A DNA stretch of 35,843 nt from Perkinsus olseni. Its lineage: Eukaryota > Perkinsozoa > Perkinsida. The DNA is taken from positions 1 through 35,843 of the forward strand of contig JABANN010000356.1 in the NCBI GenBank assembly GCA_013115125.1, given 5' to 3'. Positions 21,723-33,400 of this stretch are shown piece after piece; positions within the stretch are counted from its first letter, which is position 1, and each line of letters begins with the position of its first letter. A model generated the notes under the pieces. It was given only the letters and a program-made list of their open reading frames with translations, was not told where the DNA came from and made no database searches. The translations under genes were made by a program, and so were the position numbers.

Positions 21723-24700
21723 ATGTCCTCCTCCTCATCATCGCTGGGCAGTGGGTGTCGAATGGCCCAGCCGTCATTAACAAGTCCGGCTCTACTGCAT
21801 CCCCTCAGCAACGAGGATGTCTATAGATTGCATGCTAGGATTGGGGAGTTGACTATGGAAAATGAAGCATTGAGGAGGCAGATTGAACAGAACCGTTCAG
21901 AGGAGGTGACGAAGGTTATTGGGCGTGCAGTTCACTCGTGGCCAGTGCTAACGATGAGACCGATTGTGGATCGATCGGCTGATCGATATATAGTTGTAGA
22001 CGATTGAAATTTCCCGTATCGCCCTGTCAAACCGGGATCGGACTCCGATAGTCGGAGTTTCGGCGGCGAAAGGGAAGAGCAGCTGACTATAACGAGGGAA
22101 TGCAACATGCAGCAAAAAACGAGGCCACTATGCCACGTGGCGAGTGAACGGTGGTCGAACTATCGCAACAGCGACGAGGAACTACTGCTGCTGTCTCCAA
22201 CCCTGCTGCTGCCGCGTGGCATAGCGACCTCATTATTGCATGATGAACTTTTCCTCTCACGGACTGTACTATGTTCTTATCTTTCATCCCAGTGCTCTAG
22301 GCAGTAGAGGGGGATGTTCCTGAGAGAAAACTGCGCCCTCCCTTCTCGAGTGATAGTGCACCATGATGACGCCTCATTTGTTACGCCTGTTCGAACCCTG
22401 TGTGGAATGATGCTCTCTGCGCTACTCAGGCCCACCACCGGTTACCAGGATCGATCCTGTCATCGCCCGCTATAGCAGACCAGGCTCGACTGCTCCTTTC
22501 GTTGGCTGAGAGCGTCAGGAGCGGAGTCCCCCCAGTGGTGGAGGCTGGCGAGTTGGGGGAGGCAATAGCAGCGTTATGGAGCGCTATCAAGGGAAGGATA
22601 CGATTAGCGCAGGAGTTTGGGTACGACCCAGCCAACTGCTCCGGCGAGGCCTCCTGCAGGTACCGAGCTGCTGCACCGCCGGCAACAGCTCTATCGCCGC
22701 TACCGGAATCGGCCGTAGTGAGGGCTAGAACCAGGAAGCCATTACAGACAGTGGTGGAAGGAAGCGAGAGGGTTGAGGAGGCTGAGAGCACAACAAGAGG
22801 GGACGACCTGAGCGAGGATATAGTGAGGCTGAAGGACATCCGGGAAGGGTGGGTAGCGTTGTGTATCGCTCCGCTGTTCATCAGGGTTTTTAGTTTGGGG
22901 AATATCCTTGATGGCACCACAGAGCAGATCAACAGCCGGGCAGGTGCCGAGGTGAAGCCCCCGGCGACAAGTCTGTCCAGTCCTATTTTGAAGTCCCGAC
23001 TGCATCTGAGACAGTCATTACATCATCCACCTCCGGCAACACCAGCTAGCTCAGCGCGGAAGAGGTGGGCGCAGCTCTGGAAGCATCTGAAGGTCCAAGG
23101 TTCGAACCCTTGAGCAGTAGTTACGTTCAGGTTGTCAAAACTGCCCAGCCCTTCACCGATAAGAGGGTATCCTGCGCACGCGCAAGATTCTCAGCATTCC
23201 TTCCAGCTGGACCGTTCATCCTGTGCGTCCCCTCTATGGTCTCGCCGAAACGGTGACAGCTCACTGTTTGACATTTCCGAATCGACTCACTATATTTTCC
23301 GGGATAATATCCCCGCGACGACAGGCAGCATGAGTGGCCCAAAGCAGTGTCGTGAGCCACTGAGGCAAGATGCTCTCGGAACCATCACGGCGCTCGAGTC
23401 GGCCTTTGGCAAGCAGGGTGATGATGAGAATACTGCTGCTAATGCAGAGGTCGTATCGTCTGAGTATATAGTGACTAGGAGGCGATTCAGCATGTAACTT
23501 TTTGATGGTGTACTATGCTACTGTACACTTGCGTTTCTTACATCGGCCTCGTCGTGTTGACCTCACTTGTCATTCCCGGGAAGGAAGGCTTTGGGGTATC
23601 CAGAGGTGCGCCGACCGTCGTGCAAACAACTAGCTTCAATCTCGGATACTCAGTCAGCAGCGACATCATCCGCGGGATATTTTATAAACTTCAAAATCCC
23701 TATCACGATGAGCCGGCCAAGCAATTTGTTATCGTAGATGTCCACCGACCCCGTAATACTCAAGGCCATATGCTCATGCATCTTCACAGAGGGTGACAGA
23801 GACCGATTGAGCTACTTCGAGATAGTCACTGTGAAGCGAGGCGACCGAGTGAAGCTGTGCTACCTGTGTCTTGGCCGCCATGCCTTCTACCTCCTCCGGA
23901 TGAACATGAAGGGCCTCATTAGCAGTGGGACAATCGAATATGATAGCATCGATAAGGTAGCCGTCGCCAACGTGTGCGAGTCGGTCTTAGCTGATTTGGC
24001 TAGGCTGTGGTGGACCCAGCTAACAACTCAGCAATGCTGCTGATCCTGATGGGGATAACTGAGTGGGAGGACAATCAGGTGGGTCGGTAGGCATACTGCA
24101 CCATCAGTATTATGCGCACACCTTATCGATTATGGTGAGGCTTGCCTACTTCGGATCCATCGAAGTTTAAGAGCTCGTAGTTGGGCCATGTCCATAGTGG
24201 AATTTTAGTACTGCGTGGATCCCTAACGGAAAGTGAAGTCTCTCTCAGGTCTCATTAGCGTCCGATGACCGCCATAATTTGCTGCTGCGCCTCGTTGTTG
24301 CATGGCAAACGCATCACATGTGGAAAAGCAACACGCTGCAGTACCTCCCTGTAGTGGAGTACTCACTTGCTCCCTCGCAACAGGTGAGCTACCGCAGCAT
24401 ATGGATTGTGGTTGTTGGTATGCTTTCGGGTAATTTCTAGCTTTCTTGGTGGATAAATCGTTCGGGCGAAAGATAGAAAGTCACACTACATGACGAGAGC
24501 GATGATCGAGAGATGATCATAGAGCGATATAGGATGGAAATTCTGCAGGTCTCGAGTTTCAACTTTGTCATCGTTTCCGCATGCGCCTTTCAGGTGCCAT
24601 CACGCATGCGGGTTCATCCCTTCAAAGGCTTCGCCAGGAAGGAAGTGGGAGGCTATTCTATTTTCCTCAGAGAAAGCTTTCAGGTGAGAGTGCCTAACAC

Positions 24701-27700
24701 TATGTGTGCTGTTTGGCAGTCACAGCCGCAGAAAATAGTTCAACCTCAATTTCAACCTGGGCTGGTAATACCAGCCAGAACAGAATTGAACCAGAAATAC
24801 CAGCCTGGTATTTCTGGTTCAATTCTGTTCTTACAGTTGGCTTCATTCTCTTCCTTCGTCTTTCTCGAACAAACTTCGCATGGTCAAGTCTTTCACGACC
24901 GCTTGTTGTTTTTTGCCCACCGTAGTTCCAATATATCTAGCTAATTCCTGGCCATGTGTCTGGTAAATTGAAGTGGATGCTCTGATGGGCCTCTCGGGGA
25001 CGGTCACCATGTGTGTGGGGTGCCCTGCGACCGACGAGCTGTGATATTTGCGGCCTTCCGTGGTGGCTCTGGCCACCACTCTGATCGCCACTGTGGTGGC
25101 CCACCACTGGTGGGACATATATCTGAGTCCAATGATCCTCGGTAGAAAGGCTTGTGTAGTTCTTTCGTCCCAATATGCTTTTCTTTGGAGGACTCGGAAA
25201 ATAAGCAGACCTTGATGGCGGTCTTTAATGATGTTAAACAACTCTTTCGTGCGGCGGGAGTATTAACCAGAGTCTTAACTCTGGTGTGCGGTACTAACAG
25301 AGCCACCACGCGAGCTGCTTGCGCTGTATTTGACGAGGGTATTCACATGGGGCAGATCATGTGCCATCAGGCAAAGATGCTCGTTGAGAAATAACCGTCG
25401 GTCAGTTGGACTTGAAACAGCTGAAAATGACCACGCTGATCATCAGCGGCTGAAGTTGGATTTAGAGGCATCTGATGGCAACCCCAACTCTGTGATTGGC
25501 ATTCACCCCATCAACTCGGAATCAGCGTCCAGTTGACATTACACCCGTTGAAGTTTCCACTCACCCCAGCTGCTGCGTAACTCCTCACGGCTCTTGCTAT
25601 CGAGCACACTCGGATGGGCCAAAACAGATTTTCGGCGTTCAGTGCTAGGCGTCCGAGAGCTCGTGATGAATCTAATGTGTCGGCTTTAGGAGCGGCCGTC
25701 TGACGGCTCCTACTTGGGGACCAGTAGGGAGTACAACTTCGTGGAGAGCAGAGGGATTGAGGTAAGCCCTTACACAGAGAGCTTGTAGGAGAGAAGCCTT
25801 GCTGCCTCTAGTGTAGGGTCCGAATCGAAGAGCCGATTCCCATTGACTGGGCGAAGGAAGAGATAGCTTTGAAGTGACCACAGGGCGCCATAGGAGCACA
25901 TGATATTCCTTGATATACGCTCGTGCGCTGCCACACTGGATGCCGTTATCCGGAGCGTGCCGTCTTCATGCTGTTCATGCAGAGCCCTCAGGTTTCTAGC
26001 AGTCGAAGAGAGGCTGAGAATGATTGATCAAGCCGGGACCTGGTTCAACGTCATCCAGTGAGTGCTCCTGTCCTGCTATTGCCTGATGGTGTCTGTCACA
26101 GAGACAAGCCTTATATGAAGCGTATGAACTTGAACGACGATCTGTCAGAATGGTCTGGTTGGGAGTTCCTCTCAAAGACGATGACCAAGGCCTCGGCTTG
26201 CGTATTACTACGACGGTGGGTTCCCGCGAGCTTGTGATCGCTCTCGAGGAATGACTGACACTTTGTTATCGTGTATCGCACAGGCATCACTTTTGATGCT
26301 CTACTGCTGCCTCCTGGCCTCAGGAAGTACACACCGCCCTTGATGGATAATAGACAAGATATAATAGTAACCGTACACTGCCCCACGAAGATCATGGGAA
26401 AGGGCAGGTGAGCGACTAGAGGGAGCAGCGTCGACGCCTCTCGACCACTCGTAATCATGCGCTGGTCGGTAGCGCATCGGGGGCGGCTTTTCCTCTGACC
26501 TCAATGGCCACCTTGGATGCCTCCAACATAAGGGCCGCGAGGGCTTTTCTGTCTCTAAGGTTCACGGATGATGAGCTGCTCACCGAGTGCCATATAATAG
26601 CCGACTCTATCACTTCTATGAATGCGACATCCACAGTGTAAGAATTTTACTTGTGGCGTTCACGTCGCTGGCCGAGTTGTTCGACAGTGGTTCGTGCATG
26701 GTTTGGCTTCTTCCTGATGTGCTGTGATTGAGGTACTGTGACATGCTGCAGGCCAAAGTGGATGCTCTCATGTTCAACTCAGAGGCCTATAAATGGCTGA
26801 ATTCTCGACTGGATGTGCGACCAAGCTTTGCGGTAGGAATTCTCACCGTGTAATGAACGGTACGGGGAACGCCCAGGTTCATTCTGCGGAAGGTACATGC
26901 CAAGCCTATCGTCGCTGCTGTGATCAGCTTGCTGCAGAGGGAAGGGCTCTTGCAGGACAGGAAAGTAGCAGGTTGAAAGATGGGCCATTTTGGCGAAATT
27001 GATACCCCGCTGGAACATCATAAATATCCTAACACTACTCATTTAATCACTGTCCCTCCAGGCGCGATGCGATGGTTGATACTCTGCTAGTCTCACAGCA
27101 CTCTCACGGACCCACAATCTTCATCATCAGGAGCTGCTGCACTCCATCGATGAGCGCCTCCCGACGAATTTGAATCTGTGTGATATGATTGAAGACCTCA
27201 AGTGGGCTTCTGTTGAGGTTTGTTCGGGGAGGACAAGACCCTATTTGTTCCTAAACTCGTCACCATACGCTGTGTAGGGGTTCGGGAATCTTCTCAAGAG
27301 TGGCAGCGTCGGCGACGATAATGCAGAGTACGATGCAATTCGCAATTCATGGTGAGTTTGACTTGGTGATAGCAAAAGTGGAGAACCCGGGCATCGATCC
27401 CGGTGCCTCTCGCTTGCTAAGCGAGCGCTCTACCATTTGAGCTAGTCCCCCATGCCCGTCGAGTGTATATTGGTGCCTGACTAATCTAAGGGAATATCTC
27501 CGCTGAAGGCCAGCCCTATTACTGTTGTCTGTACAGGTACAGTCGCGTGTCGTCATATGTTGCTTACTGTCTCGATGGAGGTCTTCTGGGGAGCAGACTG
27601 GCTCTCAAGCTCGTACTTGGATCCTTATGCGAGCTGCGCTCCCCGTCCGTTCGAGAGAGCATCTCATGTATACGTCGTCAATCGGAGAGGCCACAACCAA

Positions 27701-30190
27701 CTCCCCTCATTAGGTCTGTTGAAGTTCATCCTTCACCTGCGACCTCGCGACTTAGAGAAGCCGTACCAAGCCGGCGATGTCCGACATCTCATTGGCGAGA
27801 ATGGGTCCCTGATCAACTACACATTCAATGCACACGTCATGGAGGTCTGTTGATAAGCTGGAAGATTGTTCGGGAGGGCGCAATTCTATGAGTCCCCGAT
27901 GATATTAGGTACTTATAGAGACAGACTTGCTCATGTGGCTCGTCGGGATTGACGCTATGCCAGCTGGAGGATGCGGAGCGGGAGCGTTATTCTCGCTGAC
28001 GAACCGCCTTTCCCCGGCGATGGTTTTGTCTAATGTGCTCGGACACAGGGACTCAACTCACTGCCTCAAGATGTGCATCTGCCGGTGAGAAGGGCACCTG
28101 CTGAGGGTGGGAAGTAGGTGAATATTTTCCGCGATTTCGAGGGGTGCAGATGGCTTGATCTGGGCCAGAGATTCCGGCCGTTGTGTCTGCCAGGAAAATA
28201 TCTGAGATGACACAGACTGAAGAGATTACCGTTGCTAGCTCTGGCTCGACGACACCGGGATCGGCAGACCAACGTCCGGAAACGCAGGGCAAACCACTCG
28301 AGGTGAAGCCACGCGGCGGGAGGAGCGGGAGCTTAGTTTTTTTGATAAAGGGCTTGCTTTACGGTCACATTACTATTCGGGGTTGCTTCACAGCAGGAAC
28401 AGTTTCGCGTGGTCGTAGCATGTTATTTTGTCGAAGAGAGTCGCCAAATCAACTTCCGTAACTTCTCACGTTCCGCTGATTGTAGTTACTGGCTGCTACG
28501 CTCTTGCAACTCCTGCGGAAAGAAAAATGCGTGCTCCTAAGAGCCCAGGTGTCAGCTGCCTTAACTGGGATTATATCAGCCGATAGAAGCATGAAAAAGC
28601 CCTTAGCGGAAGCCGGATTGATGGAGCTAGCGGTGGATCTTCTCGACATCACGGTGAGTCCAAGGCTTAACGAAATCCTGTATATAAGAATAGGCTACGT
28701 CTTGGCATCCTCGTGAAGCCTCGATTGACCAATAGGAGGACCTCTAATATCTGCCAACAGCTTCGACGTCACCACTACGTCGCGTAGTGTGCGGGGGGTC
28801 TGCCCGGGATGAATTCTATCCGATAGAGTGTGGAACGCTGAGAATACTGGCCTCCCCTTCGGCTCAGCAGCCGATGGACGTCGTCCATTGGACGACGCCG
28901 TCTCGCAGCTTGCAGTCGTGACAGAAGCATGCTACTGTGTCGCTGTAGGATGACGGCTTATTATTGGCTGCTTTGAGACTACTCGAGTGCGTAGTGGACG
29001 AGTCAGACAGGACGAAGATGCTCGTATCACCGCGAAGTGTTCTTCGCCCTACAGTGGAGATTATCAAGTCTTATTGCGACACTAAGTGAGTCGCGACACA
29101 TACTTTCATTGTATACGCAGACCAGGTCCAAATCCACGGTGGTTGCACACGCGTGCCACCTATTGGCGGGCCTCTGTACTGATGACGCCACTCGAGCGGA
29201 GTGCATTGCGAAGTAGGCTGCCGCTATTGCAAGTTCCGGGAGATCGCTCACCGCTGCAGCGTTCTGATTTTCAAGGTTCCCGTCCCTCACAGATTGCGTT
29301 ATGCGGGCGTTTCGTGATGCCGCGTCGCGTAGTGCCGAACAAACGCTGTGCCTCCACGCCATTGATCGTCTCTGTCGGGGGCTTGACCAGGAGGGAGTGC
29401 TCAGCGTCCGGGACGCGGTGACTGGAAGTCTTATACGAGATCTCGGAGAGCTGTTCACTAGGCTGAGTGAGTGGCTTCGTGTGCATCTTATGGCGAGCTA
29501 CTGGGTCCTGTTCGTAACAACCATTACCATGTCTCCAACCGCTGTCGAGAATTATTCACGCCGATTATCGGTCCTGCTCGAGAGAGTATCCAAAGGCCAT
29601 TCAGAGTCGCTGAACACTGGCAGTATGTGCCATCAATCTGAAAAGTTCTATCCCCACCTGGGATACCAGGGAATTCGTATGTGCTGGCTAAACGAGCATG
29701 TCTTACTGTGTGACTGCTGCAAGTACGCATGATTTACTTTCCTCTGCGTCAGTTCCAGGCGCTGATAAACAGTGTGAAGGCCTCAAGAACGACCTCGAGG
29801 ACTTCCTCACTAGCTCCTTACAAGTCTTCGCCATGCTGGCGGGGGAGGGCATGGAGGCCAACTGTGTTTACCTCAAGGAGAAGGGATTACCTCACGTTCT
29901 GGTAATTACACTGGGGTGGCACCCAAAAAGCCGCCTGGGTCTCATACTAGAATTGCAGAACTACTGAGATCCGCCCAGATTTTGCTTGTGTGGTTCGGAA
30001 GTTGTTTTCATGAGGGTGGAATATAGTGACTGCTGGATGGGCGGTATGTCTGCTTCAGTCGGCGATGCGGTCGAGATTGCCGGAGGGGCTATCAGATCTT
30101 CATGCAAGAATCGCGGCATTGGACGAGCGTATCAGGGCAGGTGCTTCAGAACGCTCTGCGGCCTCCTCCAGGCTCATGGCTAATAGCTGA
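21723..30190 (+). CDS. coiled-coil / PH-like / armadillo-like scaffold protein
   Basis: About 36 exons of roughly 1,500 residues run from the ATG at 21723 to the TGA at 30188-30190. Supported exons include 21723-21905, 22430-22848, 22885-23064, 23131-23449, 23584-23733, 23765-23971, 24004-24078, 24249-24383, 24477-24548, 24594-24683, 25191-25338, 25406-25491, 25570-25676, 25894-26057, 26473-26635, 27131-27217, 27278-27351, 27537-27667, 27714-27844, 28486-28653, 28949-29085, 29126-29212, 29276-29466, 29759-29901 and 30059-30190. The N-terminus is Ser-rich with a coiled coil (ELTMENEALRRQIEQNRSEE). Next is a Pro/Ser-rich linker, then a PH-like stretch (VKLCYLCLGRHAFYLLRMN, then LLILMGITEWED). 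The rest is Leu-rich helical repeats such as LLQLLRKEKCVLLRAQVSAA. The C-terminus is coiled (DLHARIAALDERIRA). The link 28084-28172 is uncertain. Function unknown, likely a scaffold. Confidence 0.7.
23065..23130 (+). other. intron containing a perfect tRNA T-arm
   Basis: This 66-nt intron includes AAGGTC followed by a perfect T-arm (CAAGG, TTCGAAC, CCTTG, about 23096-23112) and, just upstream of the intron, a TAGCTCAG box-A-like word (about 23046). Acceptor pairing is absent and the A-to-B-box spacing is a little long, so it is at most a tRNA relic. The B-box word may be chance. Confidence 0.3.
24777..24831. repeat. 55-bp near-perfect palindrome in an intron
   Basis: The arms 24777-24803 and 24805-24831 are exact reverse complements of 27 nt around a single central C. 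A second small inverted repeat (GGCTGGT/ACCAGCC, 24760-24776) directly abuts it. Both lie in the unusually long interval 24684-25190 between exons of the scaffold gene. It may be a foldback element or a structure-forming intronic element. Confidence 0.9.
25060..25079. repeat. 8-bp perfect hairpin
   Basis: GTGGTGGC (25060-25067) and GCCACCAC (25072-25079) pair around a 4-nt loop. More GTGGTGG/CCACCAC words follow to about 25115. The hairpin is in the same long intronic interval as the 55-bp palindrome. Confidence 0.6.
27379..27451 (-). tRNA. tRNA-Ala (AGC)
   Basis: A 73-nt tRNA with all arms intact. The acceptor is GGGGGAC paired to GTTCTCC with discriminator A, the anticodon loop centres on AGC, and the T-arm is GGTTCGAT-like in the internal B-box. 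It lies antisense inside the intron 27352-27536 of the plus-strand scaffold gene, so pol III and pol II transcription converge there. Confidence 0.95.
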
Positions 30191-30472
30191 TAATCCTTTC
30201 CCGCCCTCTGATGGACTTGTCGAGCAGAGTCAGCGATTACGCTTTCCCATTTTACCGGCGCTCACGGTACGCTGTTATTCTACAGGCCGCGGGCGGAGAT
30301 GGCTAATACTATACCTCGATAAAGTACATAGTAGCATACAGGTGAATGCGAAGGGGCTACCCTGCTGGTGCACTGAACTTGGTACTGCTGAGCTTGAATA
30401 TTCCCACAGAACTCACTAAGGAGATGGCTGATTGTTCTAGTCCAACTGTTCGCTACCTCTTTCCCATCGTCC
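30191..30472. other. short intergenic spacer
   Basis: A 282-nt gap separates the scaffold-protein stop from the CFAP99 start. It must hold a terminator and a promoter. Nothing specific is recognised. Open frames cross it but lack coding character. Confidence 0.4.
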
Positions 30473-33400
30473 ATGTTGAGATCTGCAACAACCGACTACG
30501 GCTCTCTATTGCGTGCGACAGTGTCCGCTATTGACAAGTTCGATCCGAACAGGCTAACTGTTGATGGTTACTTGGACGACTACTGTGAAGAAGTGAAGCG
30601 CGCGAAGGACGAAGTGAGTGGATCCTCCGACCTTACGGCGTCGCTCTCCTAGAACCTCCCATTCTCGGGGCTTTGAGCTTCTCCGCGAAAGAGGCAGAAT
30701 TCGCTTTTTGTGTCCAATGGTGTCGCATATGCGCAATCAGTGCACTCTAGAAATCGCGTACTCGAATGAGGGAACCAAATACATCGGAGAGGTTAGAAAT
30801 ATAAAGATGAATATGCTTGCGGGATACCACAGTGATTATATAGCCCAACGAGTTAGGGGGGATAAAACTATGTCGTGGGACAGCACCAAGGCTGATACAA
30901 CTTGAGTCCGCTGAGAGACATCTCTGAATATCCACACAACGCAATAACTATGATCATTCTACGATAGAATTTCTATCACAACTCCCTTATTCGCGGGAGA
31001 GCGAAGAAATCGAGCGCTTGACTGCAGCAGTGGATTTCAGGTGGAGGAAAAGTTCATCCGACAGTGCGTCTACGGATGCGTGAGATATCAGAAGTTCCTG
31101 AGAGTAGGGTCTCCTAGTCGCATGATAGTCGCTCCTTACGTATATTCAGATCTTCGTTACAGCGTTCCTCGAGTTCAGACCAGCTGTGACACAACGGGGA
31201 GAGCAAACCCTCTACATGGTGTGATGATCCACCCTGTCTGCAAGCTTCTCCCTGAGTCTCTTGCTAGGTCCTTGCCCACCTCATTTTCCTGCGCTTGAGG
31301 GAGCTTACGGTACCCGAGCTCGGAAGGTGAGCGATGTGTTGCTGTCCGTACTCCGCTCAGTAGCAGTCAGTAGCATTCGTTGCAATAACGAATCCAGCTT
31401 CTGGCCTGGGGCTAGCGGCAGTGGTTTTTGGCGAGTCAGCGTGGTTTCGGCTGTAGAGAACGGCGACTAGAAGCGTTGCAACCTTCGTCTTCCTTGGAGA
31501 CCGAGCCTCTCCGATATAAGGTTCCTCGATACCTGCTCCCCTCCAACAATGCTGGCGTTGTTGGAGTTCGCGTTCGATCGCTCGGCTGTGGAGTCCTGGG
31601 TCCATACTGAATGGGCGAAGATATACGATGAGAGGTTAGGCCTGCCAGTCATCTTCATGCGCAAGCCTTTCCTCGAAGGTTCATCGAAGAGTCCATTCTC
31701 AAGCCGATCGAGGACCTCAGACACGGTAGGACCCCTCATTAGCGAGATTTCATTCGAACAATTGATATTGAGATCTCCCGACTATAGCCAGCGATGCGGA
31801 AAAGGAGACTCGGAACTGCTAAGAATGCAAATCTGCATTAGCGGTTCTCACGGTCTCCCTTCCAATCATAGCGTTTTCAGAATGTGACACGTTGCTCAAC
31901 GCCGTATCGAGGAAGGCCACCGGGACCGATGCAAAAGTTGACCATAGCCTCCCACCTATCAAGCCGAGAATTAAGTACGCGTATACGGGCTTTCATCTCG
32001 GTCTCCGCTTCACCGCACCTTGCCGAGACTATCGCGTGTTGAGGCGACTGCTAGCCATTGCAGAGCCAGTGAATCGCAAGCGACACCGAGATACTCCTGT
32101 AGGCATACTGTACCCTCCCCCTTCCAACTCACTGAGCCGAAGCCAAGGCAGCTCCCCGTTCCGCGGGAGACGATCAAACCAGTGAGCGATTCACGACAAA
32201 TATACTATCGCCCCTCAATTGTTCGTCTTTAGGTGACAAGCAGGCCAGTGCCGGAATCTCTCAGTGCAAATTCGCTGCAGAAAATCAAAGTAGGCGTAGT
32301 TGTTATTAGGAAGTAAACTGCAATGCTTGGATTGTGAACATATACCAGAAGCGGGGGTCGAACCCGCGACCTTCTGCGTGTAAGGCAGACGTCATAACCA
32401 CTAGAATATCCCGGCTATGGCTTATTTATTCGAAATCGCGACGGGGCTTCGATCGTCGTATATTCAGATCTATCTTGCATTGACCAACGCGGTTCTGCGT
32501 ATGTAAATCATGTTCAGCGAAACCCCTCCTTGAAGCGAGAATCCTGGCGAGTCGCAGATTTTTAGCTTATGAAATTCTTTGGGTTGAACCGAAGATAACT
32601 ATGAGCGCCATCCCTCCCATACCGTTCCATGTAGGAGCAAGATGAGGCACGGCTACTGATGACGAAGGAAAAGACCCAGTCCAAGTATGGTGAAGATACA
32701 GTCCCGACCTTGGTCACAGCGGGCCGCGCAGCTGACATTGACAGCTTGCGGAAAGTGAGCGCATCAGACGCGTTCTGGAGAGTGAAGAGCCGCTACTTCC
32801 CATCACGTACGTATTTTCTTAGGAGATGGAGGATAAGCGATTCGCTGAGTGCACTTTCCAACCGAGTCCAGCGAAGCCCGTGCCGAAGGTCCTGCCAGAA
32901 TCCGAAGTGAAGGCCACGAGCGCTAGTTTACTCAGGTAGCTTTTCTGGGTGAGTGTGTGGCCAGGATTCTTCTCTAGCCGCTCCGTAAGCCCTGCGTAGA
33001 GTTCCTGTAGTTCCTGTGTTCCGTCTAATTCGGAAGTAGCAGGAAGGCTGGATAAATGGTATAGGAAATATAGGAGGCGTACAAATAGGCCTATCGGACT
33101 GAAGCACACCCTCATTGGCGAACAGCGCCCGGCCTTGTGACGAGTCACGTCACTCAGTGACGGTCACTGTGCCTCAGGGAGTACTCCCTGCTAACCAAGA
33201 AACAGGAACTGGAGCATGATATTCTCAGACAGTATCTGACTGAACTCAGGGATGCATCGGAGTTCCATGAGTAAGCTCCATCCAGGAAGGAAGCCGTGGA
33301 AGCTTTGATGCGTCAGTTGGCAGAACAGGATGTATGCCCAAGATGAGCTTGATGAGAAGCTTCGGCTCGAACGCCGCAAGGTTTGCTGCTTATCGGCAGG

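Noticed and set aside
22400-23113. The longest uninterrupted frame, as a single-exon gene.
   Set aside because: It starts at a non-ATG codon before a clear acceptor at 22429 and runs through donor sites. It is better explained as exons of the 21723-30190 gene.
28930-28950. A GTAG tetranucleotide that looks like a 4-nt intron.
   Set aside because: A 34-nt intron (28915-28948) explains the frame change.
29205-29285. In-frame TAG that could hint at stop-codon reassignment.
   Set aside because: It lies at the start of a 63-nt intron (29213-29275) that keeps the frame. No exon requires a reassigned stop.
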